A program made the position numbers and the translations under genes. This document shows, piece after piece, positions 6,959 to 15,949 of a stretch of DNA of 64,000 nt. The notes below the pieces were generated by a model that was given only the letters and a program-made list of their open reading frames with translations, was not told the DNA's origin and did no database searches. Source of the DNA: Sphingomonas_R arantia (GTDB taxonomy: Bacteria; Pseudomonadota; Alphaproteobacteria; Sphingomonadales; Sphingomonadaceae); the NCBI RefSeq assembly GCF_042682045.1, contig NZ_JBHUGS010000001.1, positions 806,001 to 870,000 of the forward strand. The letters run 5' to 3'. Position 1 is the first letter of the stretch. Every line of letters begins with the position of its first letter.

Positions 6959-8896
6959 ATGTCGTTCCGCCCTGTCCGCCTTGCCGTCCAGTCCGTCCTG
7001 CTGGTCACCACCTGCCTCTCGGTCGCCGCCAGCGCGCAGCCGCGGCAGACGATGGCGGCGGTGCTGCCGGTGCCGGACAATATTCCCGCGGCGCGCGACG
7101 TGGCCTATCCGGGGACGGTGACGCTGGTCGTGGATGCGACCGATACGCAGCGCGGCATCTTCACGGTGCGCGAGACGATCCCGGTGGCGCAGGCCGGGCC
7201 GCTGACCTTGCTCTATCCGAAATGGCTGCCGGGCAACCATGCTCCACGCGGGAGCATCGACGATGTCGCGGGGCTGAAGATCAGTGCGGGCGGACAGGTG
7301 CTGCCGTGGAAGCGCGATCCGGTCGAGGTGTACGCCGTCAAGGTCGACGTGCCGCAGGGTGCCACCGCGGTGACGGTCGAGTTCCAATATGTGTCGCCCG
7401 TGTCGAACGCGCAGGGCCGCGTGGTGATGACGCCCGAGATGCTGAACCTGCAGTGGAACCTGACGGCCTTCTATCCGGCCGGATATTATGCGCGGCAGAT
7501 CCCGGTGGCGGCGACGGCGATCCTGCCGGTGGGCTGGAAATATGGCGTGGCGCTGGAGCCCGTCGATCCGGCGGCGACCGGGACCGTGGCGTTCAAGCCG
7601 GTGTCGTTCGAGACGCTGGTCGACAGTCCGATGTTCGCGGGCATCAATTTCCGGCAGGAGACGCTGGCGCCGGGCGTGCGGCTGAACATCGTCGCCGATA
7701 CGCCCGAGGAGCTGGCCGCGACGCCGGAGCAGATCCACAAGCACCGCAACTTGGTGACGCAGGCGACGCGCCTGTTCGGCGCGCAGCATTACGACCATTA
7801 TGATTTCCTGCTGGCGATCACCGACAAGATGGGCGGGATTGGGCTGGAGCATCACCGGTCGTCCGAGAATGGCGTCACGCCGGGCTATTTCACCAAGTGG
7901 GACGAGGGATCGGGCCGCCGCAACCTGTTGCCGCACGAATATACCCATAGCTGGGACGGCAAGTATCGCCGCGGGGCGGACCTCTACACCGCCGAATATT
8001 CGCAGCCGATGCGCAATTCGCTCCTGTGGGTCTACGAGGGCCAGACGCAGTATTGGGGTTATGTGCTGCAGGCGCGGTCCGGTCTCGTGTCCAAGGAGGA
8101 TACGCTTGCGGCCTATGCGTCGATCGCGGCGACGCTGGACAAGCGGCCGGGGCGGAACTGGCGCCCGCTGATCGATACGACCAACGATCCGATCCTGTCC
8201 GCGCGGCGGCCGCAGCCGTGGGTCAGCTGGCAGCGGTCGGAGGATTATTACAATGAGGGGCTGCTGATCTGGCTGGATGCCGACATGCAGATCCGCGAGC
8301 TGACGAAGGGGAAGAAGTCGCTCGACGATTTTGCGCGGGTGTTCTTCGGGATGAACGACCGCGACTGGGGCGTGCTGACCTATCAGTTCGCGGATGTCGC
8401 GGCGGCGCTGAACAAGGTCGTGCCCTATGATTGGAACACGTTCCTCGACACGCGGGTGAACCAGATTGCGCCGCGTGCGCCGCTCGGCTGGCTGGAGAAG
8501 GGCGGGTACCGGCTGGTCTATGCCGCGGAGCCGACCCAGTGGTGGAAGAACAACGAGAAGACCGCGAAGAACACCGACCTGACCTATTCGCTCGGCTTCA
8601 CGGTCGGCGCGGACGGCGGGCTGGGGCAGGTGATCTGGGACAGCCCGGCGTTCCGGGCGGGGCTGACCAACAATGCGGTCATCACCGCGGTGGGCGGGAA
8701 GGCGTATAGCGGCGACGCGCTGAAGACCGCGGTCAAGGACGCGCAGACGCGCAAGACGCCGATCCAGCTGCTGGTGAAGCAGGGCGACCGGTTCAGCACG
8801 GTCGCGATCCCTTATTATGACGGGCCGAAATATCCGCGGCTGGAGAAGGTGGGCAAGGGCACTGCGCGGCTCGACACGCTGCTGACCGCGCGCTGA
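6959..8896 (+). CDS. M61-family metallopeptidase with C-terminal PDZ domain
   Basis: 645 residues. A signal peptide (hydrophobic LAVQSVLLVTTCLSVAASAQ) points to periplasm. The zinc site HEYTH is at residues 326-330, with the distal Glu likely in WVYEGQTQY. The N-terminal beta domain (about 35-200) and helical catalytic part match M61 glycyl aminopeptidase-like proteins. The last 110 residues contain a PDZ domain (SLGFTVGADGGLGQVI...SPAFRAGLTNNAVITAVGG). ATG 6959 is chosen 10 bases after GGAGA; TTG 6953 is an in-frame alternative. It lies 17 bases before the oxoprolinase gene, so co-transcription and peptide catabolism are plausible. Confidence 0.88.
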   Translation: MSFRPVRLAVQSVLLVTTCLSVAASAQPRQTMAAVLPVPDNIPAARDVAYPGTVTLVVDATDTQRGIFTVRETIPVAQAGPLTLLYPKWLPGNHAPRGSIDDVAGLKISAGGQVLPWKRDPVEVYAVKVDVPQGATAVTVEFQYVSPVSNAQGRVVMTPEMLNLQWNLTAFYPAGYYARQIPVAATAILPVGWKYGVALEPVDPAATGTVAFKPVSFETLVDSPMFAGINFRQETLAPGVRLNIVADTPEELAATPEQIHKHRNLVTQATRLFGAQHYDHYDFLLAITDKMGGIGLEHHRSSENGVTPGYFTKWDEGSGRRNLLPHEYTHSWDGKYRRGADLYTAEYSQPMRNSLLWVYEGQTQYWGYVLQARSGLVSKEDTLAAYASIAATLDKRPGRNWRPLIDTTNDPILSARRPQPWVSWQRSEDYYNEGLLIWLDADMQIRELTKGKKSLDDFARVFFGMNDRDWGVLTYQFADVAAALNKVVPYDWNTFLDTRVNQIAPRAPLGWLEKGGYRLVYAAEPTQWWKNNEKTAKNTDLTYSLGFTVGADGGLGQVIWDSPAFRAGLTNNAVITAVGGKAYSGDALKTAVKDAQTRKTPIQLLVKQGDRFSTVAIPYYDGPKYPRLEKVGKGTARLDTLLTAR

Positions 8897-8913
8897 GCGC
8901 GGGGGCGGATAGC

Positions 8914-11900
8914 ATGTGGCGGTTCTGGGTCGATCGTGGCGGCACGTTCACGGACATCGTGGCGCGTGACCCCGACGGGACGATCCGGACGGCCAAGCTG
9001 CTGTCCGCCGATCCGGAACGCTATGACGATGCCGCGGTGGCGGGGATCCGCCGGCTGACGGGCATCGCTGACGGGACGTTGCCGCCGCTGGAACTGCGGA
9101 TGGGGACGACCGTCGCGACGAATGCGCTGCTGGAGCGCAAGGGCGCGCGGACGTTGCTGGCGATCACGGCGGGGTTCGGCGATGCGCTCAGGATCGGGAA
9201 CCAGAACCGGCCGGATATCTTTGCGCGCGACATCCGGTTGCCTGAGCCGCTGTACGACGATGTCGTGGAGATCGGCGAGCGGGTGACGGCGGAGGGTGCG
9301 GTGTTGCAGGCGCCCGACCCGGACGCGGTGCGTGCGGCGTTGGGTGCGGCCTATGACGCCGGGTTCCGGGCGATTGCGGTCGTGCTGATGCACGGGCATC
9401 GGCATCCGGCGCATGAGGTGATCGTCGCGGACATCGCTCGCGCGGTGGGGTTCCGCCAAGTGTCGGTCAGCCATGTCGTGGGGCCGCTGGTGAAGCTGAT
9501 CGGGCGCGGCGATACGACCGTGGCGGATGCGTATCTGTCGCCGGGGCTGGCGGCCTATGTCGACCAGGTGCGCGCCGGGCTGGGTGCGGAGGCGCGGACG
9601 TTGTTCATGCGATCGAGCGGCGGGCTGGTCGATGGGGCGCTGTTCCATGGGCGCGACGCGATCCTGTCGGGGCCGGCGGGCGGGATCGTGGGGATGGCCC
9701 ATACCGCGCGGGCGGCGGGTGTTGACGACGTGATCGGGTTCGACATGGGCGGTACATCGACCGACGTGTCGCATTATGCCGGGCGGTACGAGCGGACCAA
9801 CGAGGCGGTGGTGGCGGGCGTGCGGATCCGTGCGCCGATGATGCGGATCCATACGGTGGCGGCGGGCGGCGGATCGATCTGTTCGGTCGAACAGGGGCGG
9901 TTCCGGGTTGGGCCGGAGTCGGCGGGCGCGGTACCGGGGCCGGCCTGTTACCGGCGCGGCGGGCCGTTGACGGTGACCGACTGCAACCTGTTGCTCGGAC
10001 GCATTCGGGCGGAGCATTTTCCGAGCCTTTTCGGGCCGAATGGCGACCAGCCGCTCGACGCGCAAGCGGTGGTGGCGCGGCTTGAGGAGCTTGGGCTCGA
10101 CATGCCGGCGGAACAGGCGGCGGAGGGGTTTCTGGCGATCGCGGTGGCCAGCATGGCCAATGCGATCAAGACGATCTCGACGGCACGAGGCCATGACGTG
10201 ACGCGCTACACGCTCGCCTGTTTCGGCGGGGCGGGCGGGCAGCATGCGTGCCTGGTGGCGGATGCGCTGGGCATGGGGCGGGTGATGATCCACCGGCACG
10301 CGAGCCTGTTGTCGGCTTACGGCATGGGCATGGCGCGGCAGTCGGCGGTGCGCGAACGGACGCTGGGGATCGCGCTGGATGCGGACGCCGGACCGGCGAT
10401 CGCGGAGGCGGTGGCGGCGCTGTCGGACGCGGCGCGGGCGGAGCTGGCGGAGCAGGGGATCGTGGACGCGGCGGTCGACGGGAGCGCGCATCTGCGTCAG
10501 CCGGGGAGCGAGAGCGCGATCGAGGTGGCGCTGGGCGATCCGGCGGCGATGGCGGCGGACTATGCTGCGGCGTACCGGGCGCGGTTCGGTTATGCGAGCG
10601 ATGCGGTGCCGGTGCTCGACATGCTGCGCATCGAGGCGGTGGAGCCGGGCGATGCGGGGGACGAGCCGGACTGGGCGGCGGCCGGCGAGGATGTAGCGGA
10701 AAGCGCGACGGCCTGGATGGACGGCGCGGCGCGGTCCGTTGCGGTCCGGCGGCGTGGGGCGCTGGCGGCCGGGACCGAGGTCGCGGGGCCGGCGCTGATC
10801 GTCGATGCGACGTCCACCGTGGTGGTCGATCCGGGCTGGTCGGCGCGGGTCGATGCGCTCGGCAATCTGATGCTGGCGCGGGTGGACGGGGTGGCCGGGG
10901 CGGAGGTCGGGCCGGAGCTGGACCCGGTGCGGCTCGAGATCTTCGACGGTCAGTTCATGGCGATCGCCGAGGAGATGGGCGCGGCGTTGCAGCATAGCGC
11001 GTCGTCGGTGAACATCCGCGAGCGGCTCGATTTCTCCTGCGCGTTGTTCGACGCGCGCGGCAGTCTGATCGCCAATGCACCGCATATTCCGGTGCATCTC
11101 GGGTCGATGGGCGACAGCATCCGGACGATCATCGCCAATCGCGGAGGCGCGGCGGACGGGCGCGGGATCTTGCGCGGCGACGTCTACGCGCTGAACGCGC
11201 CTTATGCGGGGGGCACGCATCTGCCCGATTTGACGGTGGTGATGCCGGTGTTTGCCGCCAAAGATCGAAAAAGCGCGTCGGATGCGCCGGACTTCTTCGT
11301 CGTGGCACGCGGGCATCATGCCGATATCGGCGGGTCTAGCCCGGGGTCGATGCCGCCGGGCAGCACCTCGGTCCTCGAAGAGGGCGTGCTGTTCGACGAC
11401 GTGCTAGTGGTCGATGCCGGGCGGTTCCGTGAGGCGGAGGTGCGCGCGCTGCTGGCCGGCGGGCCGTGGCCGGCGCGCGATCCGGATCGCAACATCGCCG
11501 ATCTGCGCGCGCAGGTCGCGGCGTGTGCGCGCGGGCAGGCGGGGCTGGATGCGCTGGTGGAGCGCTACGGGCTGGTCACGGTCGCGGCCTATATGGAGCA
11601 TGTCCAGGCCAATGCCGATGCCGCGGTGAAGGCGTTGATCGCGGACCTGCCGGAGGGGGCGTTCGCGTACGAATTGGACGGGGGTGCGGTGGTGCGCGTG
11701 GCGGTGCGGATCGACCGCGCGGGGCGGACCGCGACCGTGGATTTCACGGGCACGAGCGGGCAGTTGCCGAGCAACTTCAACGCTCCGCGGTCGATCACGC
11801 GGGCGGCGGTGATGTATGTGTTCCGGACCCTGGTGGGGGGCACGATGCCGCTCAACGACGGGTGCCTGCGCAGTGTGGAGATCGTGATCCCGGACGGGTC

Positions 11901-12477
11901 GATGCTGTCGCCACGCTATCCGGCCGCCGTGGTGGCAGGGAATGTCGAGACGAGCCAGGTGGTGACGGATGCGCTGTACGGGGCGCTGGGGCTGCTGGCG
12001 GCTTCGCAGGGGACGATGAACAATTTCACGTTCGGGAATGCGGCGCATCAATATTACGAGACGATCGCGGGCGGCGCGGGGGCGAGTGCCGCGGCCGACG
12101 GGGCGAGTGCGGTGCAGACGCACATGACGAACAGCCGGCTGACCGATCCGGAGGTGTTCGAGGACCGGTTTCCGGTGCTGATCGAACGCTTCGCGATCCG
12201 GCGGGGGTCGGGAGGTGCGGGGGCGCATCGTGGCGGCGACGGCGTGGTGCGGCATGTCCGGTTTCGCGAGGCGATGACGGCGGGGATTTTGTCGAACCGG
12301 CGGCGGGTGGCGCCGTTCGGGGTTGCTGGCGGAGCGGATGGCGCGGTGGGCATCAACCGGGTGCGGCGGGGGGACGGTTCCGTCGAGATGCTGGGCTCGA
12401 CCGCGCTGGTGGAGATGGCGGAGGGGGATGTTTTCCTGATCGAGACGCCCGGTGGCGGCGGGTTCGGGGCGGCGTGA
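8914..12477 (+). CDS. oplaH: ATP-dependent 5-oxoprolinase (HyuA-HyuB fusion)
   Basis: 1187 residues, the full length of OPLAH-type enzymes. The HyuA half opens with DRGGTFTDIV (phosphate-binding) and contains GFDMGGTSTDVS and ARGHDVTRY; the HyuB half begins near residue 670 at LEIFDGQFMAIAEEMG and includes SVNIRERLDFSCALFD, ARGHHADIGG and a glycine-rich C-terminus ETPGGGGFG. The enzyme hydrolyses 5-oxo-L-proline to glutamate with ATP in the cytosol; related fusions act on hydantoins, so substrate is not fully fixed. The neighbouring membrane pair DUF969/DUF979 supports pyroglutamate. Start ATG 8914 lies 17 bases after the M61 stop. Confidence 0.9.
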   Translation: MWRFWVDRGGTFTDIVARDPDGTIRTAKLLSADPERYDDAAVAGIRRLTGIADGTLPPLELRMGTTVATNALLERKGARTLLAITAGFGDALRIGNQNRPDIFARDIRLPEPLYDDVVEIGERVTAEGAVLQAPDPDAVRAALGAAYDAGFRAIAVVLMHGHRHPAHEVIVADIARAVGFRQVSVSHVVGPLVKLIGRGDTTVADAYLSPGLAAYVDQVRAGLGAEARTLFMRSSGGLVDGALFHGRDAILSGPAGGIVGMAHTARAAGVDDVIGFDMGGTSTDVSHYAGRYERTNEAVVAGVRIRAPMMRIHTVAAGGGSICSVEQGRFRVGPESAGAVPGPACYRRGGPLTVTDCNLLLGRIRAEHFPSLFGPNGDQPLDAQAVVARLEELGLDMPAEQAAEGFLAIAVASMANAIKTISTARGHDVTRYTLACFGGAGGQHACLVADALGMGRVMIHRHASLLSAYGMGMARQSAVRERTLGIALDADAGPAIAEAVAALSDAARAELAEQGIVDAAVDGSAHLRQPGSESAIEVALGDPAAMAADYAAAYRARFGYASDAVPVLDMLRIEAVEPGDAGDEPDWAAAGEDVAESATAWMDGAARSVAVRRRGALAAGTEVAGPALIVDATSTVVVDPGWSARVDALGNLMLARVDGVAGAEVGPELDPVRLEIFDGQFMAIAEEMGAALQHSASSVNIRERLDFSCALFDARGSLIANAPHIPVHLGSMGDSIRTIIANRGGAADGRGILRGDVYALNAPYAGGTHLPDLTVVMPVFAAKDRKSASDAPDFFVVARGHHADIGGSSPGSMPPGSTSVLEEGVLFDDVLVVDAGRFREAEVRALLAGGPWPARDPDRNIADLRAQVAACARGQAGLDALVERYGLVTVAAYMEHVQANADAAVKALIADLPEGAFAYELDGGAVVRVAVRIDRAGRTATVDFTGTSGQLPSNFNAPRSITRAAVMYVFRTLVGGTMPLNDGCLRSVEIVIPDGSMLSPRYPAAVVAGNVETSQVVTDALYGALGLLAASQGTMNNFTFGNAAHQYYETIAGGAGASAAADGASAVQTHMTNSRLTDPEVFEDRFPVLIERFAIRRGSGGAGAHRGGDGVVRHVRFREAMTAGILSNRRRVAPFGVAGGADGAVGINRVRRGDGSVEMLGSTALVEMAEGDVFLIETPGGGGFGAA

Positions 12478-12546
12478 TGGCGTGGGTTGGTTGTGGCGCC
12501 GATGTGGTGTGTTCGGCTTCGAAACGATCGAGCCATGACCGCAAGT

Positions 12547-12613
12547 GTTCCCCGGCGCAGGCCGGGGCCTTTGTGCGGGCGCTTCACCTAGGCCCCGGCC
12601 TTCGCCGGGGAAC
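12547..12613. repeat. Palindromic intergenic repeat, family A (paired arms)
   Basis: Two 24-base arms, 12547-12570 and 12590-12613, are reverse complements with one mismatch and are separated by 19 bases. Each arm also contains a smaller palindrome (CCCCGGC ... GCCGGGG). An exact copy of the right arm recurs at 17033-17056. This is a REP-like element; it sits between the oxoprolinase gene and the DUF969 gene and may terminate or stabilise transcripts. Confidence 0.8.
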
Positions 12614-12652
12614 TGTTCTGGCGGGCGGGCGCGGGGTTGGGTCTTTGGTGTC

Positions 12653-13297
12653 GTGTTAGTCCTGTCCGGCATTGCGGTCGTCGCGCTGGGTTTCCTCCTG
12701 CGGTTCAATCCGTTGTTGGTCGTCGCGGCTGCCACGCTTGTGACGGGGCTGGCGGCGGGGTTGGAGCCGGTGGCGGTGTTGGCGGCGTTCGGGCGGGCGT
12801 TCAACGACACACGCTATGTGACCATCATCTATATCGTTTTGCCGGTTGTCGGGCTGCTGGAGCGGCAGGGATTGCAGGCGCGGGCGCGTGGGTTGGTGGC
12901 GGGGATGCGGGGGGCGACGGTGGGGCGGTTGCTGCTCGGCTATATGCTGTTCCGGCAGGTGACGGCGGCGCTGGGGCTGACGTCGATCGCGGGGCATCCG
13001 CAGACGGTGCGGCCGCTGGTGGCGCCGATGGCGGTCGCGGCGGCGGAGCGGCAGGGGTTCGATCAACCCACGTGCGAGCGGGTGAAGGCGATGGCGGCCG
13101 GGACCGACAATATCGGGCTGTTCTTCGGCGAGGATATCTTCATCGCGATCGGATCGATCCTGCTGATCAAAGGGACGATGGCGCAGTACGGCTACGACAT
13201 CGCGCCGATCCATCTGTCGCTGTGGGCGATCCCGACGGCGGTTGCGGCTCTGCTGGTGCATGGCGCGCGGTTGTTGTGGCTGGATCGGCGGGCGTGA
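12653..13297 (+). CDS. DUF969 family membrane protein, probable transporter subunit
   Basis: 214 residues from GTG 12653. Upstream in-frame sequence is the palindromic repeat, so it is excluded; family members begin a few residues before the conserved GIAVVALGFLLRFNP, which fits this start, although no clear ribosome site is seen. About six hydrophobic helices. Conserved stretches include NDTRYVTIIYIVLPVVGLLE and AAGTDNIGLFFGEDIFIAIG. DUF969 and DUF979 occur as a pair, often beside pyroglutamyl peptidase or 5-oxoprolinase genes, so they are likely a pyroglutamate permease; transport has not been shown here. DUF979 follows 58 bases later. Confidence 0.82.
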   Translation: MLVLSGIAVVALGFLLRFNPLLVVAAATLVTGLAAGLEPVAVLAAFGRAFNDTRYVTIIYIVLPVVGLLERQGLQARARGLVAGMRGATVGRLLLGYMLFRQVTAALGLTSIAGHPQTVRPLVAPMAVAAAERQGFDQPTCERVKAMAAGTDNIGLFFGEDIFIAIGSILLIKGTMAQYGYDIAPIHLSLWAIPTAVAALLVHGARLLWLDRRA

Positions 13298-13355
13298 GGG
13301 GTTTCTGCGGGCTCGGCTCGGGCGGCGTTGGCTCGCTCGGTCATAGGTGTGGCGC

Positions 13356-14276
13356 ATGATCGGGCTTGAGTTCGTCTATGCGGTCGCGGGGGCGACGTTT
13401 GCGGCGTTTGCGTGGTTGTCGGTCATGGACCGGAGCAATCCTCGGCGGTTCGGCACGGGGGCGTTCTACGGGCTGATCGCGGTGAGCTTCTTTGCCGGGG
13501 ACCGACTGGGGGATGTCGGCAACGGGGTGCTTGTGCTGGCGCTGGTCGCGTTGGGCGGGACCGGGGCGGTGGGGCGCGGGGCGGCCGGTGCGAGCGATGG
13601 TGCGGGGGCGGAGCGGTATGGCAACAGGCTGTTCCTGCCGGCGCTGATCGTGCCGGTGGTGGCGCTGGCGGGAACTTTGCTCAAGCCGGACTGGATCGAT
13701 CCGAAGCAGGTGACTCTAGTGTCGCTGACGATCGGCGTGCTGGTGGCGCTGGCGGTCTGTTATGTCTGGTTCCGGCCGACCGTGCGGGCGCCGTTCGATG
13801 CGGGGCGGGGGTTGATGGACGGAGTCGGCTGGGCCGCGGTGTTGCCGCAGATGTTGGCGGCGCTGGGGGCGGTGTTCGCTTTGGCCGGCGTGGGCGACGT
13901 CGTCGGCGGGCTGGCGGCGCGGGCGATCCCGGACGGCAATCTGTTCGTGGCGGTGCTGGTCTACGGGCTGGGCATGGCGGGGTTCACGATCGTGATGGGC
14001 AATGCGTTCGCGGCGTTCCCGGTGATGACTGCGGGGGTCGGCGTGCCGGTGCTGGTGCGGGGCATGGGCGGCGACCCGGCGCTGATCGCGGCGGTGGGGA
14101 TGCTGGCCGGCTTCTGCGGCACGTTGCTGACGCCGATGGCGGCGAATTTCAACCTGGTGCCGGCGGTGCTGCTCGACCTGGACCGGAGTGCGGTGATCCG
14201 CGCGCAGGCGCCGACGGCGGTCGTGCTACTGGTGGTCAATATCCTGCTGATCTATTTCCTGGGGTTCCGGACATGA
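13356..14276 (+). CDS. DUF979 family membrane protein, partner of DUF969
   Basis: 306 residues, about nine hydrophobic segments. The start ATG 13356 (MIGLEFVYAVAG) follows AGGTG; a GTG nine bases upstream is possible. Conserved features are FYGLIAVSFFAGDRLGD near residue 40 and the C-terminal MGNAFAAFPVMTAGVGVPVL with GFCGTLLTPMAANFN, typical of DUF979 and reminiscent of ion-coupled carriers. Its stop overlaps the next start as ATGA. With DUF969 it probably forms a two-component inner-membrane importer; the 5-oxoprolinase upstream suggests pyroglutamate as substrate. That function is inference from neighbourhood. Confidence 0.85.
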   Translation: MIGLEFVYAVAGATFAAFAWLSVMDRSNPRRFGTGAFYGLIAVSFFAGDRLGDVGNGVLVLALVALGGTGAVGRGAAGASDGAGAERYGNRLFLPALIVPVVALAGTLLKPDWIDPKQVTLVSLTIGVLVALAVCYVWFRPTVRAPFDAGRGLMDGVGWAAVLPQMLAALGAVFALAGVGDVVGGLAARAIPDGNLFVAVLVYGLGMAGFTIVMGNAFAAFPVMTAGVGVPVLVRGMGGDPALIAAVGMLAGFCGTLLTPMAANFNLVPAVLLDLDRSAVIRAQAPTAVVLLVVNILLIYFLGFRT

Positions 14277-15277
14277 CGATGCTGACACCCGAGCTTGCCG
14301 CGCGGTTCGCGGAGCTGACGTTGGGCCATGTCGGGCGGCCGTGGCCGTTCAAGCTGGATCAGGTGCTGACCGGGCCGGAGGATGTGGTGGCGCCGGCGGT
14401 CCTGCATCCGGCGTTTCATGGCAGTTTCGACTGGCATAGCTGTGTCCATGGCTGGTGGCAGCTGATGCGGATCGCGCGGCTGTTTCCGGACTTGCCGGAG
14501 GCGGCCGCGATCCGGCAGCGGGCCGATGCGACGCTGACCGCGGAGAAGCTGGGCGGCGAACGTGCCTATCTCGACCGGCCGGGGACGAACGGGTTCGAGC
14601 GGCCTTATGGCTGGGGCTGGGCGCTGGCGCTGCATCATGAGCTGGAACGGCATGATGAGTTGCGTTGGGCCGACGCGATGCGGCCGCTGGCGGAGGCGTT
14701 TGCGGCGCGCTTCATGGTGTATCTGCCGAAGCTGACCTATCCGGTACGGACCGGCACGCATGGCAGTACGGCGTTTGCGCTGATCCTTGCGCTGGAGTGG
14801 GCGGATGCGCGCGATCCGGCGCTGGCGGCGCTGATCCGGGCGCGGGCGGTGGACTGGTTCGGGGGCGATCTGCGGGCGCAGGCTTGGGAGCCGGGCGGGG
14901 ACGATTTCCTGTCGGCGACGCTGGTCGAGGCGGTGCTGATGGCGCGTGTGCTGGGCGCCCGGTTCGGCGCGTGGTTCGCGGGCTTCCTGCCGGATGTGGG
15001 GAAGGGGGAGCCGGCGACGCTGTTCCTGCCGGCGACCGTGTCGGACCGCAGCGACGGCAAGATCGCGCATCTCGACGGGTTGAACCTCAGCCGGGCGTGG
15101 TGCTGGTTCGTACTGGCCGACGCGGCGGGGATGCCGGGGTTGCGCGATGTGGCGATGCGGCACCTGGACGCCGCGCTGGGTCATGTCGCGGGCGATTATA
15201 TGGGCGAGCATTGGCTGGCGACGTTCGCGTTGCTGGCGTTGGGGGCCGGCACCGCGGCGCTTCCGCCGCAGGGGTAG
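14273..15277 (+). CDS. DUF2891 family protein
   Basis: 334 residues, soluble. Conserved DUF2891 features: HPAFHGSFDWHSCVHGWWQL near residue 45, YGWGWALALHHEL, HGSTAFALILALEWA and HLDGLNLSRAWCW followed by GEHWLATFALLAL. The many Trp and His residues and the alpha-helical repeat pattern suggest an (alpha/alpha)-barrel enzyme, but its reaction is unknown. It starts ATGA-overlapped with DUF979, so it is translationally coupled to the putative permease, and may act on the imported compound or its precursor. No signal peptide was seen. Confidence 0.88.
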   Translation: MTMLTPELAARFAELTLGHVGRPWPFKLDQVLTGPEDVVAPAVLHPAFHGSFDWHSCVHGWWQLMRIARLFPDLPEAAAIRQRADATLTAEKLGGERAYLDRPGTNGFERPYGWGWALALHHELERHDELRWADAMRPLAEAFAARFMVYLPKLTYPVRTGTHGSTAFALILALEWADARDPALAALIRARAVDWFGGDLRAQAWEPGGDDFLSATLVEAVLMARVLGARFGAWFAGFLPDVGKGEPATLFLPATVSDRSDGKIAHLDGLNLSRAWCWFVLADAAGMPGLRDVAMRHLDAALGHVAGDYMGEHWLATFALLALGAGTAALPPQG

Positions 15278-15320
15278 CGCGCGGAACATTCAGGCTGATT
15301 GTGGACAAGGACGACGGACG

Positions 15321-15818
15321 ATGCAGACGATCTCCTTGAAGCCTTCGACGAACGCGACGTATCGCGCGATCACGCGGCTGCTCACGATGATCCACGAGTT
15401 GCACAAGGCGGGGTATCAGCGGATCCGCTTCCGTTCCGGCATGGCGCCGAGCGGTCTGCACTGGCGATGCCTCATCACGCATGCCGACGCGATGCTGGCC
15501 GACGGCATTGCGCTGGCGGACGGGGATCGGCCGGATGAAGTGGCCTATTATTCGACGGGTTCGCAGGATGGTTATTTCGGGTGGACCGATGCGCCCGGGC
15601 GGTCCGCGCGTGAATTGGGCATGATGTTTCTTGATCGGTTTCCTATGATCGCGGCGAAGGGTCAGGGTCGCGACTGGGCCTATGCCGGGTGGTTGACCGA
15701 AGTTCTCGGATGTGCGGAACGCGACGAGAAACGCGGTTTCCCGATTTGGTTTGCGGATTATCCAATCGAAATCGTCGAAGCGGATCGGCCGCCACCGATA
15801 GTCTCGTCTATTGCATGA
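15321..15818 (+). CDS. Conserved-looking hypothetical, 165 aa
   Basis: 165 residues, soluble. The start ATG 15321 is 43 bases after DUF2891. N-terminal part: AITRLLTMIHELHKAGYQRIRF followed by GMAPSGLHWRCLITHADAM, then YYSTGSQDGYFGW in the middle and WAYAGWLTEVLG later. The aromatic-rich motifs look like a folded, conserved protein, but I do not recognise the family. GC drops toward its end and in the following 130 bases, unlike its neighbours, which hints at recent acquisition. It could be the last gene of the DUF969-DUF979-DUF2891 unit. Confidence 0.6.
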   Translation: MQTISLKPSTNATYRAITRLLTMIHELHKAGYQRIRFRSGMAPSGLHWRCLITHADAMLADGIALADGDRPDEVAYYSTGSQDGYFGWTDAPGRSARELGMMFLDRFPMIAAKGQGRDWAYAGWLTEVLGCAERDEKRGFPIWFADYPIEIVEADRPPPIVSSIA

Positions 15819-15949
15819 AATAGTTGTTGCTCGCTTATTTCTTATAACGAACACTGAAATTGGCGATCGTTAGCTGAGGTTCAGAATTGTGGAACAATAA
15901 TCCCTGGATAGATCATAATATAAGTTAGTGTTAAAAAGGGGGATTCAGG

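Noticed and set aside
8815..11319. Minus-strand frame of 834 codons opposite the oxoprolinase gene
   Set aside because: Composition typical of antisense shadow; the plus strand encodes an unmistakable 5-oxoprolinase.
12545..12652. Upstream extension of the DUF969 protein
   Set aside because: These codons come from the palindromic repeat; the family begins at the later GTG.
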